A program made the translations under genes and the position numbers. Below the pieces are notes generated by a model. That model saw only the letters and a list, made by a program, of their open reading frames with translations, made no database searches and had not been told where the DNA came from. This document shows positions 1-13,900 of a stretch of DNA of 64,000 nt, piece by piece. The DNA is taken from contig CM049311.1 of assembly GCA_026874595.1 (NCBI GenBank), positions 54,441,676 through 54,505,675 of the forward strand, in the 5' to 3' direction. This stretch comes from Sipunculus nudus. Taxonomy: Eukaryota; Annelida; Sipuncula; Golfingiida; Sipunculidae. Each line of letters starts with the position of its first letter. The stretch's first letter is position 1.

Positions 1-2400
1 GGCACAGACTAAGTTTTCTCAGGGAGGCAAACCTTGCCGTTAGGACCACAAAGTCATTATCATCTCCATTCTCATTTGTCAAACAAACCAACTGTTATGT
101 CACTTCAAAAGAGACATGAAAGCACTTGACAATTATTGTTTTATGATGCAACCTTGTCACATTATGTTTGAAACAGTTCAGCAGGCCATGACAGCTGCTT
201 TTGTGGGTAAAGATCTGCTTCACATACCGTCCTTATGTACTGGTCATGCTTCATTTTTTCAGATCTCCTTTCACTCAACCACTGTTCTCAGTGGCAGTGT
301 TTGTTATATATCACCACCAGTGAGTTGGCAGGGAGCCAAAAATGTTCTGATTAGTGAGTACTGAGTATTGCAGGTTGTTTAGACCATTGATAAACAGCTG
401 TTATTAGTGGGAACATTCTTGGATCTTGTTGGTTGTGTTAAGGAACAAACCCTGTTATTGAAGGCAGTGGTTAAGTGTTAAAAGAAGGAATGTATCATGA
501 CCACTATGTAAAGAGTGTATGCTGAATGTAGCTTGCATTTATTGAAATGTATACCTTTTGACATGAATAAATTATGTATATTCTGATGATGAATTAATGT
601 CAAATGTGCATGGCCATTTGCTGAAATTTAGAATGCTTTACACTAGGAGAAAATGAGTGAACCAGAGTTAAGGGAATATATAATCATAGTCTTAGATTAT
701 ACAGGACAGGACCTCAAGCCTTCCATTAAAATGCCATATATTTGTTATCTGTCTCATTATGATTGTAAGGACTGCTGATTAGAGCTGGCTAACAGCTGTC
801 CAAGATCAGTCAAGAGTATTACTGTATATTGTTAAATGTTATGCTTGTATTATAAGTTCTGTTAATTTCCAGAATCCAGTTTGCATTTCTCAAAGATATG
901 TGTATTTTATTAAAATGTAAAGTATAAGTGCTGCAATAACCTTGGCAACTATTGTTAGATTAAATATCTAGTATATGTAACGTTGAGGCCAGACACATGT
1001 TTTGTATTTATTGCACAAAACAATATTTGTCCAGGTGTAGGTTGGATTCTTGAAAGATCTTGATTGAGTATAGTTGAGTTTAATTACGCTTAAAGCTGAG
1101 AGACACTGATTAAATACTGTACTAGCCTGTATATAATACAGTAAACAGCCATCCTTCTGGCCTGTTTAACTGAAAAACAACTGACTCAGATTGTCAATAT
1201 ATGAGATCTTGTGAGCATGATAAAGATTTTTTTCTTAAACAAAAATGTCATGGTTGAAAGTGTACCTAGAGCTGTTTCAGAAACTGACATCTCTGGTCTA
1301 AAAAAAACTTGTGCATCAGATTTCTAGGAAATGCTGTATTATTTGAAAAATATGGTACTTCATGCCATCCATGTGATAGGTCCAACTGTACTCAAACCCA
1401 TTTATGAAATAGTTATAGATCACAGCTAAGAGATCAGTCTTGATATTGTACAGAGAAACTGAGTTACGTTAGTGTTATGTGATTTGCTTATTTATTACAG
1501 CAGACCTCTACAAATAGAGGATTTCTTCTGTATATGGAGGTCATATATGTAGAGATTTGTAGATGTCCTGGACAACAGTAGGTATGCTTTTTCAGTTGTG
1601 TCTGTTTGGTGTCTTAGAGGAGAGGTTTATACTGTATACAGGGACCAGGTGCTCATATTATACAGAAACAGGGTATTACAAAGGTGCCATACATTCTAAG
1701 TAAAATGTACCATGGTTCATTGTCAACAACATCTAGTGGTAGAATGCAATACAAAGTATCCCAGCCAAAATGACATCTCCATTGGTACATTTTGTATGTT
1801 AATTATAAACTAAAATGAAAAGACCTACACTACTCATCAGATTTCCATGTCTGAGACACCAGTTAAACATGACAAAAATGATATTTAATTAAATGTTGAA
1901 TGATTGTTTCTAGCTTGACCACCAGATGGGGCTGTCAGTCTGGGTACAATATACCTCAGTTACGCAGTAGTATCTTGGTTTGCCCTGAATGAACAAGGTC
2001 TTGCACAAATTGATGTATTTGTAAACCTAGTCATGTAACCTATGTTTGCCATAGTTTTTGAAAAAGTGAACAAATTAACTATTGCACTAGCTTCTGTCCT
2101 CAATAGACATTCTGCATGTTTATTCAGACCATCACTGGTATATCCAGTTGTGTTCATTTTCATGTTATTGTGCACATTGCGACTGCATTCTTTTGCCTTG
2201 CTGTTGTCAGCTGAAAGGGTTTCTCAGCCATATACTGACACATCTTGCCTATTATGATGCCATTTTTCAACATCAATCGCATCATTCCAAAATCGGGTAT
2301 ATCACACAATGGAAAACCAGCCAATATGTACACATGTACGTAAATAAATGTTTCCTTAATCATGTGTTATGTTTTTACTTTGTGATATTTTCACATCACA
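1..2400. other. AT-rich non-coding DNA, possibly a 3' UTR
   Basis: No gene recognised. Frame 3 is open from the window edge to about 117 but its peptide is not recognisable. AATAAA at 566-571 on the plus strand could end a plus-strand transcript entering from the left. The rest is AT-rich with no ORF of note. Confidence 0.3.
1916..1934 (+). promoter_or_regulatory. CTCF-like site A
   Basis: TGACCACCAGATGGGGCTG matches the 19-position bilaterian CTCF consensus (YGRCCASYAGRKGGCRSYV) at 18 positions. Confidence 0.4.
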
Positions 2401-2417
2401 TTTAAGCATGCAGAACC

Positions 2418-2530
2418 CTCACCCTGGTTGGGGGCCAGCCGAGAAAAATCTCACCACCTCGGCTTAGATTCGAACTCACAATTTCCCTTCTTCTAGTCCT
2501 GTGCTCTACCCCTTGCCCTTCTTTGGTTAG
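2418..2530 (-). repeat. tRNA-derived SINE head
   Basis: On the minus strand there is a Pol III B box, GAGTTCGAATC (2477-2467), preceded at tRNA spacing by an A-box-like AAGGGGTAGAGCAC. This tRNA-like block is too divergent to fold as a functional tRNA, and a TGGTGAGATTTTTCTCGG tail follows it. It looks like the promoter head of a tRNA-derived SINE. Confidence 0.5.
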
Positions 2531-2559
2531 CAAAGTTTTAAGGGTGCTTAGAGATTCCA

Positions 2560-3410
2560 TTAAATCCCTGTCAAGCTGGCTTTAATATAGATACCTAATT
2601 CTCAAGTCTAATAATTATTTTCAAGATGGCGTCTTAATTTTGTTGATTGCACTATATGAAAGTTTAAAGCATTTTGCATACAAGATGTCATATTTTATCA
2701 AAATATATCTGGATAAGCTGCAGCCTTCAGCAACAAATTTTAAAGGAATATTGATCATGTGACTGCTGTGTGATTTTAGCTGCAGGTAGTGCCACCCAAA
2801 TTAACTTTGTCCAGAATGTGTAATTGGACTTTTCCTCTTTTTAAAAAAATGTCATAATATCAATTTCATATTAATATAAACAATTTGTTTAAAGATCAGA
2901 AATAAATGTATATGAATTGCATGTTTAAAGATGGTGTCTTTACAGAACTTCAAAATTTGGTCAGTTGCAAAATTTGACTTATGTTTTTGCACACATTGCC
3001 ATGTTTGTTGCCAGGTATCTTGTGAAGACCTGCAGCCTTCAGCACCAGACTTCCAAGGAATATTGATCTGTTACTGCTATGCAAATTTAGTTACAGGTAC
3101 AGCAACTTGCATGGACCCACTTTGCAGGAGCCAAAGGGATATGTTTTGCTCTTCTGTTGAAAAAAATAAGATAAACAGTTAAGCTTTCATATCATGATAC
3201 TGTTCCTTAGAGTCTTTATATTAAGAACAAGTGAACTTAATTCAACCATTCTCAAAATTGTGTCTTGTTGGATTTCTAATTTGTTTGATCACAAAATTTT
3301 ATACTTTGCATACATGATGTAATATCTTTGACCAAATATCCTAGGAACAGCTGCAGCCGTAAGCATTATATTTACATCAATATCAATAATGTAACTTCTC
3401 TTTATAAGTT
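2560..3410. repeat. Three degenerate copies of a ~315-bp unit
   Basis: The landmarks CTGCAGCC(T/G)(T/A)(C/A)AGCA at about 2717, 3030 and 3350, each preceded by 'ttttgcataca(a/t)gatgt'-like text and followed by 'aaggaatattgatc', recur every 313-320 bp. The copies are well diverged. No coding capacity. Confidence 0.45.
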
Positions 3411-5474
3411 GCACGTGGCACTGTGTTGAACGAAGTTGTGCAAAGTGATCTTATCCATGGGCAGGTCAGTAAGACACAACAATCCTCCTGCTTCAATACC
3501 ATATTAAGCAATTCTGGGGAGCAAGTGGAATCAGAGTAATATGGAATTATTTTAAAAAATTCTGTCTTTATAAAAATAAAATTTTATTTCATTTGACTGC
3601 ATAACTGGTATGTCTCTAAATTTCTCTGAAAACAACATTATTATGTGATTGGCAAGTACATGGAAGCTACAAATGGCACTGTTGGACAGCTGCGGAAATG
3701 GTATTTTTGCGATCATTTCATTTCAGTCTTGATCACAGATTTTCATGCACAATACAGCACAGACATTACACCCCTGGCAACTCTGCTAGAGACAGTTTCA
3801 AACAGTTTATTGTTATTTGCTGGCAGATGCAGCTTAAAATAAGGTCACATAGACCTCATTCTTGTTTCTCATGTAAAATAAACAGAGCTTGTAGTGCAAG
3901 GTTAAATTTCAGTGAAATGGAGAGACAGTCTCACCATCATAATACTCACAACAAAATCATTAACACAAATGTATGAGAAATAAGTTTTATTTGTTCTGGC
4001 ATTAAACATCTGATAACATGCAAAAGGCAAGCATAAAGAACATGCTTTATGAAGCAAGATAACAGTTAAGATAGAACATGAGCCAAGTGAGTAGGAATGT
4101 ACATACCTGATAAAAAGAAGCAACAGATGCCCATACAAACAGCTGACAATTTTCTAGCCATGAAAGCCAACAGTAACACAGCTGTATGATCATATTGCAA
4201 ATAAAGTGAGCAAAATGTGATTACATTCTACAACTACACTAACAGCTTGTGAGCATCTGCCTAAGGAGAATCAGCAACTGCTGGTTCTAATCTTTTAATA
4301 TTGAAACACTGGACAGATGTTTCACAGTGAAGTAGAAAATTGCAGACCTAATGGTCATCCCTTTTGTGCTTGTTCATATACAAATCCTCAAAGGTAGGCT
4401 TTATAAGCTTTTGGTGTATTGTACATTAAAATCTTATCATTCACTACAAAAACAAATAATCCCCAACTTAGCAGATTATATAATACAAATACATGTACAT
4501 GGAGTAGTAAGAAAGGAAAAATTTTGCAAATCTGGACACTGTGAATATCTCTATATTGCTTGTTCCTTTCTGCAGTGACACATGCAATAAGTCTTAAAAA
4601 AGAAAACAAAACTGATTACATAAAAATAATAATAATTGGTCCATCTCACAACCTAAAGTATAGGAATGCAAACAAGTGTAAACATTTATCTTCCAAATAA
4701 ACTGAACAGTTTAGCTTGCTCTGTCCATGAGTTTGACTGATAACAAGAGTCTTGTGAAATGTAACAGTCAAAGGTCTTGTACACCTAAAAATCATAGATG
4801 GCATTGAATTAGAAAGCCCAAAACCTCTTTTGTATGTATAAACGTTTAAATCATTTAAATTTTGCACAGACACCATGACTGTGACATAACTTGGGTAATT
4901 TCATCAATTAAACACACAATAAATAGAATGACTTTCTGCTACCCTGCATGGTTCAAGCTGATGTAATGCACAGTACATCTCTTAGCCAGCATGATGGGTA
5001 AACAATAAACCTATAATACATCAATAACCTTATGTATTATAAATACAATTCAAATTAACTTATCAGGGCATACATTAAAGTATCCTAGTTAACAGTAATG
5101 TGTTATTTACAATTCAGTTTCATAAGTAACGTTCTTAGCACTGTAACCTGAATTTACAAAAAGAATACTGGAAAGCTGACAAGGATTAAGACCAATATTT
5201 ATATTTCGAATTACATATTGAATATCAGCCATCAAATGCAAGCAGTAATCTGAACTGAAATTATAATACAAAGATATAAGGGCTTACTCAGATACCAAGT
5301 TATATCAATACTGTGTGTTATGAAAGGCACCTCAAGGAGACAATGGAACATCAACCTATGTTAGTCTGAAAGCTCTACATGTACCAAGCTTGGTATAGCA
5401 ATTATACAACATCATTAAACCACATGGTGTACAAAAGATATTTCACAATAAATTACCTGTCACCAAATGATTAG

Positions 5475-5493
5475 CAGCCCCATCTGGTGTCCA
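5475..5493 (-). promoter_or_regulatory. CTCF-like site B
   Basis: The minus strand reads TGGACACCAGATGGGGCTG, 17 of 19 to the CTCF consensus. It shares the 14-mer ACCAGATGGGGCTG with site A but faces the other way. Confidence 0.35.
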
Positions 5494-5671
5494 TGCTAGA
5501 AAAAAACTTAAATCATACAGAGACATACATGAATACTGGGTAAACCACTTTATGCTTATGCTGACGGGCTGAAAATCATACATTAGAATGTAAGAATTAT
5601 TCAGCATTAAAAGATTTATCATCTCAATATAACACCATGATTAACAAGACCTCCATAAGTAGTTTCTAGCA

Positions 5672-5690
5672 TGTACACTAGAGGGCTCTG
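5672..5690 (+). promoter_or_regulatory. CTCF-like site C
   Basis: TGTACACTAGAGGGCTCTG, about 16 of 19 to the CTCF consensus, with a perfect CTAGAGGGC core. Confidence 0.3.
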
Positions 5691-7729
5691 TTGAATAATC
5701 CTCCCATTTTGCCACAAATATTTTGTGGTTTCACAGTATCCTGTCATGACATGCTTTTGAACTGATTGTGCAACACGAGCTAAATAAAGAGAAAACTGTT
5801 ATAATCACAACCAGGAATACATCGATTACTGTGTCAATGCACAACACAAATCTGTGTGGTAAATAAAACAACATACAGTGTATCAGCAAATATTAATCTA
5901 CAATGAAAGATCAATGCCATTCAATGGTATTTGGTATAACTTGTCAGAACAGAATTTTTGTTTCTGATTGTCTATGAAAAAATATGGTTATCAGAAAACT
6001 ACCCTGATTTAAGGCAAAATTTAGTAATATTCTATATATCTAGTAACAAAGGCAACACTAATAAGGCAGAAACAAGCAAGTTCAAAAGCTCCTACTGCTA
6101 ACACATTAGGAAATATGATATGAAAGATGAGACAATGGCATTCTACTCCAGACTGGTATTATGATATCTACAATAAACCTCAGGATAATGGTAATGAAAG
6201 ACATGCAGGTTTCTACAATGTGATATAAAATCTTCATGTCATCAACAGCATCTCAAAATTTGCCACCTTGATATAGAGATAACAGGATGCTTGTACTTAT
6301 TAATTTTCTTATGCATTTAAGAGTATCCCTTTGGTAAAATTATGGTGTTAATGAATCCTAAATTAACTGGTTATTTGCAGACCTATGACTTCAAAACTTT
6401 AGTCAGATGTGTAGCCTGAGAGCATGGTTTAATAGAGACACAGGGAAGGATTAATAAACACAAGGAAACTGATCCCTCTACAGGTATAGGCACGTGACCA
6501 CAAAGAATCAGTTTTCATTCCTTGTTACTATTTTTTGCAAATACTTCTATATGATTACAAAATAGCACCACCTTTGACATTATGCTCTATAGGAAAATGA
6601 TTCACTTATTATTCCTAAAAAATGACAGCCCAGTGTGTTTTATGGCTATGATTTACATTATTATTGTTTGAAATTAAAATGGTCCAAATGCCCTTTTGGG
6701 CCACAAATTGGAAAGTATGTATGAAGAGTTATAAAGATGTTTATTTGTCTGAATACCCGGTCTGATCTGGTGCCATCACACCTGGTATGCACCTGTCATT
6801 AGTTAGTTCCTTGTCACATCATATTAAGAGATAATCAATAATTTCTGAATCAAAACCTTCCTCATCAGTAGTCAAAACACCTGTGTGAACTCGATAGATC
6901 AGATCAGATCTTATCACAATACCGCTGATTCATATCACAAGTACACCTGGACCGTAATGACCAAACTATATTATAAAATTATTCCCATCCCAGGAAAATG
7001 TCCCTGGAAATATCCTGCAAGATACATACACTGGAAAGTGAAACACAATATATTAACACCTGTATAATTAATTGTTGGTATATGATTAAATGCAATTAAT
7101 GTGAAGAAGAAATACTAGGTATTCACTTTGCTTTCTAGTCAGAATTGTTGGCAGTACTATTGGCAGTCATACAGAGTACACAATCTCTTTTATACTTTGG
7201 TTTCATGTCCTTTAGTAAAACCATCATTTATCTAACAGATTCCTGCTAGCCCTTTTCAGATAGGCTGTCACAGATGAATCCTTCAAGTAAGAACCAACCT
7301 TGTAGAAAACATGCATATTTTAACTATTAGCTTTTCAAGCAGTGAACAGCTCTGTCAAAAGCTTTCACACAAGCTATCTACACAGACCTCACATTTTTTT
7401 AAACTACAACCGTCTGGGTTGAAGGGAGTCCATTGAAAATCCTAGACCATTGTTGTAATTGTTACATTGTATATATCAGATTTTAAGACAGGAATAACAT
7501 TAGAAAAACAAACTGTAACAATATTTAATAAAATAAATAGAACCCAGACTTGAAGGAACTTTGGGCACAAGAAAGTACAGTTATGGTAAATATGACTTGC
7601 CGGTTCTGATTCACACACATATATATGCAAGTAAATGATTTCCCCCCCCCCCATCCATGAGTTAGAAAAGAGGTGACTATCTATGAAAAGCCACTCTTGT
7701 GGCATACTAAGCAATCATCTATTTAAAGC

Positions 7730-7735
7730 TTTATT
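7730..7735 (-). terminator. Possible SH3BGRL poly(A) signal
   Basis: AATAAA on the minus strand, about 175 bp past the stop codon at 7908. Other copies lie further on (for example near 6738), so the 3' UTR may be longer. No cleavage-site evidence is available. Confidence 0.35.
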
Positions 7736-7907
7736 ATCTATAAGATTAAATGCATTGCTGATAGATTATGACCAATATCATAAGTAAGTTATTTGATGTG
7801 AGCCGTTGTTTACATGTGGAGGCCTTTGAACACTTTCAGAATGGAGGTCCTGTATTGCTCTGAGCAATATCGGTTTTGGCCGCTGGAAGGTTGGAAGGAT
7901 AGTCCGT

Positions 7908-7931
7908 TTACTGGTCCCCACCTGTGTTCAC
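7908..7931 (-). CDS. SH3BGRL: SH3BGRL terminal coding exon (VNTGGDQ-stop)
   Basis: A good acceptor (CTCATTTACAG) is followed in the correct phase by seven codons and TAA. Vertebrate family members also have short, poorly conserved C-terminal tails, so homology cannot confirm this exon. An alternative last exon elsewhere in 7.9-10.5 kb is possible. RNA-seq junctions from 10544 would settle it. Confidence 0.6.
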   Translation of the reverse strand: MNTGGDQ

Positions 7932-10900
7932 CTGTAAATGAGATACAGAGATGTAGGTAATAATGTCAATAAGATCTGGCCACCGACTTTGGTGTGCAGC
8001 AGAATCTGGTAAAAAGTGAGGGGTTTAAAAAAGCCATACATCACCTTAAAATGAAGTCTTTAAAGATTGTATTCAATATAAAAAAAGACACATATCCAAT
8101 TAAACAATATGTAAAACAAAATCTTGCTGCATGATATTATGTAATTGGTTGAATTTATGGTAAAGTGCATGTTGTCAATACCGGTAATTGGTTGAACATT
8201 AAAAATATTTAGAAAATAAAAATAAAAAAAGAAAATAATTATTTTATATTATATTATTTGCAATAACTAGGATTGAACTATGGGACAGTTATTGTCACCC
8301 GCTCTCTTACAGTGGAATGATGGTGACATCTTCTACTGGAACATTACCTTTAACGTTGGCGGACACCCTCTGCAGGCAGATTGTATTTGTATCTGGCAAC
8401 ATTCCCTAAAGGGTAATTACAAACCTCTCAACTATAGTCTGCATTTATAAAATGATGAACAGCTCAACAAAAAACCTTTCTTCTTAAATGCCCTAACATT
8501 ACACATGATAAGGATACCAGTAACATAGCTTTATCTGAATACTGAAAAGTTTTTAGTGTTTGACCTCTGAATAAATTTAGTGCTATTTGATGGACACAAA
8601 GTCGTTTCCACTTTTCTTGTTACAAATCTAAAACAGCCTGTCATGATAAGTTATCAGTCCTGCATAACACAGAAGGCATGCAAAAGTAAAATAAAAATTG
8701 TCACTCAGAAAATAAACAGATGAAAAGTAAGGCAAATGTCATTTCCATTTGTTCTCTGATGCTTCATAAACTTGCACAATTTGGCAAATCATACTGTTAA
8801 CAAATCCTACATAATTCTACAGGCCTGTATCCATGACTCTATTAAACATTAAAACACTGCATGTTTTCAGGATAGAAATATTTCATTGTTCACATTTGTG
8901 GAGCAAAATATGTACCACCATGTTTACAGGAAAGGGTAATTTCATTCAGATAAAGGCCTTGGTTGAGACCTTAGGGTCACCATTTACATTACACTAGGTC
9001 TTTATTCACTGAGCATGTAATTAATCATGAAATGAATAAATGTCTTTAAGTAAGATCATGAACTGAAACATTTGAGTTTTTTTCAAGTTAACAGATTTCT
9101 TTTTAACATAAGCAAAACCACTTTTAAAGAAAATAAAGAATTTCTTTGGTTGTTCAGAGTGTGTGAAAACCCCTGCTCTCCCTTTGGACACAAACCTGTC
9201 CTAAAACTACACACCACAATATCATGCATCTGGTCTAGGACTAAAGTATATTTTAAACAAAGTTTAACTTAAATGTATTCAGTAGTTGCACTTCAAACAA
9301 TCATGTTCTCTTGTGAGTTTTTTTGTAAATGTCACTTTTCTGGAAACTAGATACAATCTTGTGACCAGATTTTGGGTACACAAGTGCATTTGGTATAACA
9401 ATCACTGCATCCTCTCAGCTTTAATATTGATTTCTGATGAATTAAAGGTCAGAAATTTTAATTTCACTTTTCAGACAGTTATATTGTGTATCAAAGTTGG
9501 GTGCAATTAATAAAGTAAGGACATCCCATGACAACTGAACACCATGCATAACAAGTCAATTAATGGCAACGCCATGCTGTATAAAACCTTGTGGCACCAC
9601 CTGTCTACCCAAGAAGAATTCCTTTTAAGGTTCATTCTGCTGAAACTGAACAGAGATATTTATTTACAATCACGAGTGATGTATGGTTGATGTCAGAAGA
9701 GTCAATTAAACCTGTCTTTGCAATTTTGTCTCTGGCTTCTGACAGAAAACCACATTTAAAAAAAGAACAGTTAGAAAATTCTATACCTATCCTTAATGTA
9801 CCTGGCATGGCAATGAAACGGTACCTTTTGGCAGATGATATAGTTTAAACTAGTAATCTTACCATCTAGGATTCCATTTTGGAAGGGTAGGGTAATGTAC
9901 AAGAAACCACTGATTACATTTTGTGGTAATCTGCTTAGACTGGGATTGCCTTCCATGTCCAGGAAAGTTAGCAGCATGATATATCACTTAAAAACAATGT
10001 TATTTGTTTGTCCAAGCTGTGGGCATCATTCACTAGTGTATGTGAAACCTAAGTGTAAATCTCTGAATTTTTGAACATGTCATCTCACGTACAATAAGCA
10101 GAGGAGGGTGAACGTGTCCCCTCAGGTACAATGAGCAGTGGTGGGGATAATAGCTGTGAACGTGTCCCCTCACATACAGAGGTGGGGAATAATAGCTGAT
10201 GTGTGATGCAACCACTGAGTTTGGTGAACAGGGAAACACTTTGGTCTCGGCTTGAATCATTATATTTCCAGTGCCTCATGAACACAGATTGATCAGGATG
10301 CTGGAAAATTACCGGAATCTGGTAATACAGAATGTTGTCAGAATTATGTGCTTTTTTCAGTGCTTTCTGGGATTTAAAATCAAATCAGATCCATGATATG
10401 CAATAATATAACATGAGTAATGTTAAACCATAACTAAATATAGAATTTCTATGACAAATAGTGTGTAAATATGTTGTTGTGATAAAACTAAATGTATGTG
10501 ATCCAGTAATTTCACTAGTAAGTCAATCACACAAGCTACTCACATCATTTGTAACTGTCACAGAGGCCTGAGACACCCCCTTCAGCTTTAGGAATTCTTC
10601 CATCGTTTCACACTCATTGGCATTATCAAAGTCATCAAAGTCCTGAAGCAAACAATGCAATAAAATAAACAAGGGACCCATGGGTCACGGCGCTCAGCTG
10701 ATCGTGATTGGACTATAAATGTTTCTCCACTGTGATACTATATCGAGTCGATAAAGCTTATGAATATCATGTACATGATGGGCTATTATAAAGGAATGTA
10801 ATGTAATATGTGAGTAAATGATAAATGAAATTACCTGACTGATGGATTAATAGAGTCAAATAAAGTGGTTTATTTTTTATTTATTTAGGAGGGGTTGAAA

Positions 10901-13900
10901 ATTGTGATATATTTGAGCAAATATGAATGCAATGACAGCAGTAATAAGCAGTAGTAGATGATAAGGCTAAAGTGTATGGTAGTCTGCAAGCGTTCAATTT
11001 GACAGATATGATGTTATGATTAACTATGCTGATGAAGTGATTTATGAATATGTGACTGTATGACACAAAATCTCTTTAGTCTTGACAAGGTACATTATTG
11101 TGATGCCCACTATGTCTACATATTACACAATATTGACATAATTTCTGGCATGTACATAGGTACCTATGGACGAATAGTTATACAAAATATTAAAGTATGA
11201 ATATATCTGATTCATCTTGTTCTTGCTTACTGAGGCTTACTTTGGGATGGGGTTCGGAGAAGGGAAAAGTGAGGGCAGCACGAAGGTGGATGTAGAAATA
11301 TTCTATTGTAATGTTTTTCATTTATATAAGAATATGAAAAGCTAAGAGGAAAGGGGCCCTCCTACTTGGTTATAGTAAAGTTCTAAATATATGATTGCAA
11401 ACTAATACTCTGACAAGACTGTCATGAAGAAAAACAGTAAAAGTTTTGAGATACTGTGTTGCATACGAAAATTTACAGATGGACAGGCAAGTGGACAGAA
11501 TGGACTAATACCTTTATTTCACTTTCAAGAGAATAATGCATTTAAGTTTATATATAATCCTATTTTTTTAAGCAGATCCACTTTTTCCATTAAGAAGTTT
11601 TTATCTGTATCATTTTTTTATTTACAGATTTATAAATTTTTTATTAAAAAACCTGAAAATATAAGTTATTAGAAATATTAGAATAGTTGCAAAAGTTGCA
11701 ATCATTATATATACAGAGTAAAAAACATTGGGTCATATTATGCATACACATATATTTTATTTTTTTTAAATCATAAATGTTTTAACTGATTTTAAAAGAA
11801 AATAATGCCACAACATGGCATCTACAAGAATATTCCTTGGATCACTATTAAAAAGTTTTGCATATTGGAGTTTTCAGGACATGCTTAATTTTATTCACCA
11901 AAATAAAATAAAAGTAAATTTGACAAAATAAAACATCTTTTCAAATAAAGTATACACATTGTTGGTTGAATGAGGGACAAACAATATCATTGTGCTAATT
12001 ACTATCCCAGTTTTAATTAATTACTGGAATTAATAGTCAATTTCACACCTGATGAAGTTTTTACTCTTCTGAAGTAAGGAATTACTTATCTCATGAACAT
12101 CCAGACTTTCACAGCAATACACCACTTTGTGGACACAATTAAATGTACACTTTAATCATTGTAACCCTGGTGGTTCAATACAAAATCTAAAATGTAGCAT
12201 GTCCAAGAATAAAATAAAATACAGAAAAATTATAACATTCATCTAGTTTATGCACCAGCTGGGGGGGGGGGATGAGTGCAGGGCGAGGGGAAGCCTGCTA
12301 GTAGTGGCCAAGCTGGGCCAAGGTAAGCTGCCTGGGGTGGGTTACATAATGCAAGTGAAGGCTGTACTACTAGGTGGGCTAGATGTAAACAACACTTGAC
12401 ATGGTGTGTGAAAACATGAATAAAAGCTATTCATTCCAATCAATTTCTTTTGAAAGTTCAGATTTTAAAAGATTAAATCCTTATGCTTATATGCTGGGAA
12501 AATTAAATCAACAGTGCCAAAGTTGGACAAAATTTAAGGTATTGTTTTTTATTTATGCTAATAACTTGAAAAATTTGCAAAATTCAGATCTAATTTTGGG
12601 TAAACAATTGAATTTTGATTAAATAAAGTTATATTCCTGAAAAAAGGTCTCTAGGTTCAGCAATTCTCATGTGAGTAAATATATTTCCTGATTTTAAAAA
12701 AAATTGCATTATGTTTTGGCCCATAACTTCAAAATAATACTCAACACTGACCTAATTTTTGGTATGTTCATAGAAAATGTATAAAAGAATGTGAATACTA
12801 AATACGATCAAAAACAGATCAGTGGTTTTGATATTAGGCAGCCTTGAAGTGTAACAATGGCTTTTTTTTATGGAAAACGGAGTTTTTTTCCTTAATATCT
12901 CGAAGGAACAAAGTCCTAGTGACCCAATTTTCGGTATGGTAGGAGATTTTGGGGACATCTAAAATTATGTCAACAGCCTGGGGAGCATAGAGATGTGCAC
13001 TGAATGACCTACAGTCATCAAAGTGGACTGCTTGACAATGTAAGGGAATACAACAAGAGCCTCAAAAAAAATTCAATAACTAGCCTAATTTTGCAGCTTT
13101 TATTTTCAAATTTCAGATTTTAACAGATTAAATCCTTATGTATACATGGTGTGAAAATTAAATCCACAGTACTTACAGGAAAAAACGTGCCATGGCCAAA
13201 GTTGGGCAAAATTTAAGGTACCAATTTTATATTTTTGCCAATATTTAACAGATTTTGATCTAATTTTTGGTATACAATTAAATTTTGATTAATTAAAGTT
13301 GTATAACTGGAAAAAAGTCCCTACCTTTAACACTTTGGGTCTTAAGTGACAAAATATCTTCCTGATTTTTTTACAAAGTGCATTATGTTTGGGCCAATAA
13401 CTTTTTTAAATTATATAATACTGACTTAATATCTGGCATGTACATAGGAACTATATAGAGGAATATTTATGGTAAATATGAAGAAAACCAGATGAGTGGT
13501 TTGATATTAGGCAGTCCTGAAGTGTGAAAATAGATTTCTAATAAAAAATTGAGGTTTTTCCTTAATATCTCAAAGGAACGAAGTCCTATTGACCCAATTT
13601 TTGGCATGGTAGGAGATTATGGGGACATCTAACTGTATGCCGAAATTCAGATTTGTAGGTCCAACGGTGTCGAAACGTGCCAGTCTTACGGACGGACATC
13701 CAGACGGACAGACAGACAGACGGACGGACGGACGGACAGACGGACGGACGACGGACAATGGACCATGACTATAGCTCAGATGACTTATAGTCAGCTGAGC
13801 TAAAAAATACAGCAAGCACCATCACATCAGGGAGCATTCTGTGAATAAACTCATGAGGGAGCATATAGTAACATGTAAGATCATATGGTGTTATATTTAA

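Larger units (their letters stand above)
3410..7729. other. AT-rich non-coding DNA distal to SH3BGRL
   Basis: No coding exon recognised on either strand. It may include a long SH3BGRL 3' UTR. Three CTCF-like motifs (1916, 5475 and 5672) lie here or just to the left. There is a C10 run at 7641. Confidence 0.4.

Noticed and set aside
1-118. Frame-3 open stretch at the left edge as the last exon of an upstream gene
   Set aside because: Only 38 codons, no similarity to ELOVL4, B3GALT5 or other expected neighbours; left as unassigned.
8300-8410. Open plus-strand stretch WNDGDIFYWNITFNVGG after a TCTTACAG acceptor-like site
   Set aside because: Looks exon-like but matches no family I know, is on the opposite strand to SH3BGRL and is isolated; also read as a weak CTCF-like repeat on the minus strand.
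9771-9977. Possible alternative SH3BGRL exon with donor GATG|GTAAGA near 9860
   Set aside because: The donor is fair but no convincing acceptor or family similarity was found.
13680-13760. GGAC-rich simple repeat considered as a CRISPR-like or promoter element
   Set aside because: It is a tetranucleotide microsatellite carried by family 1 (also at 61965 and 62997).
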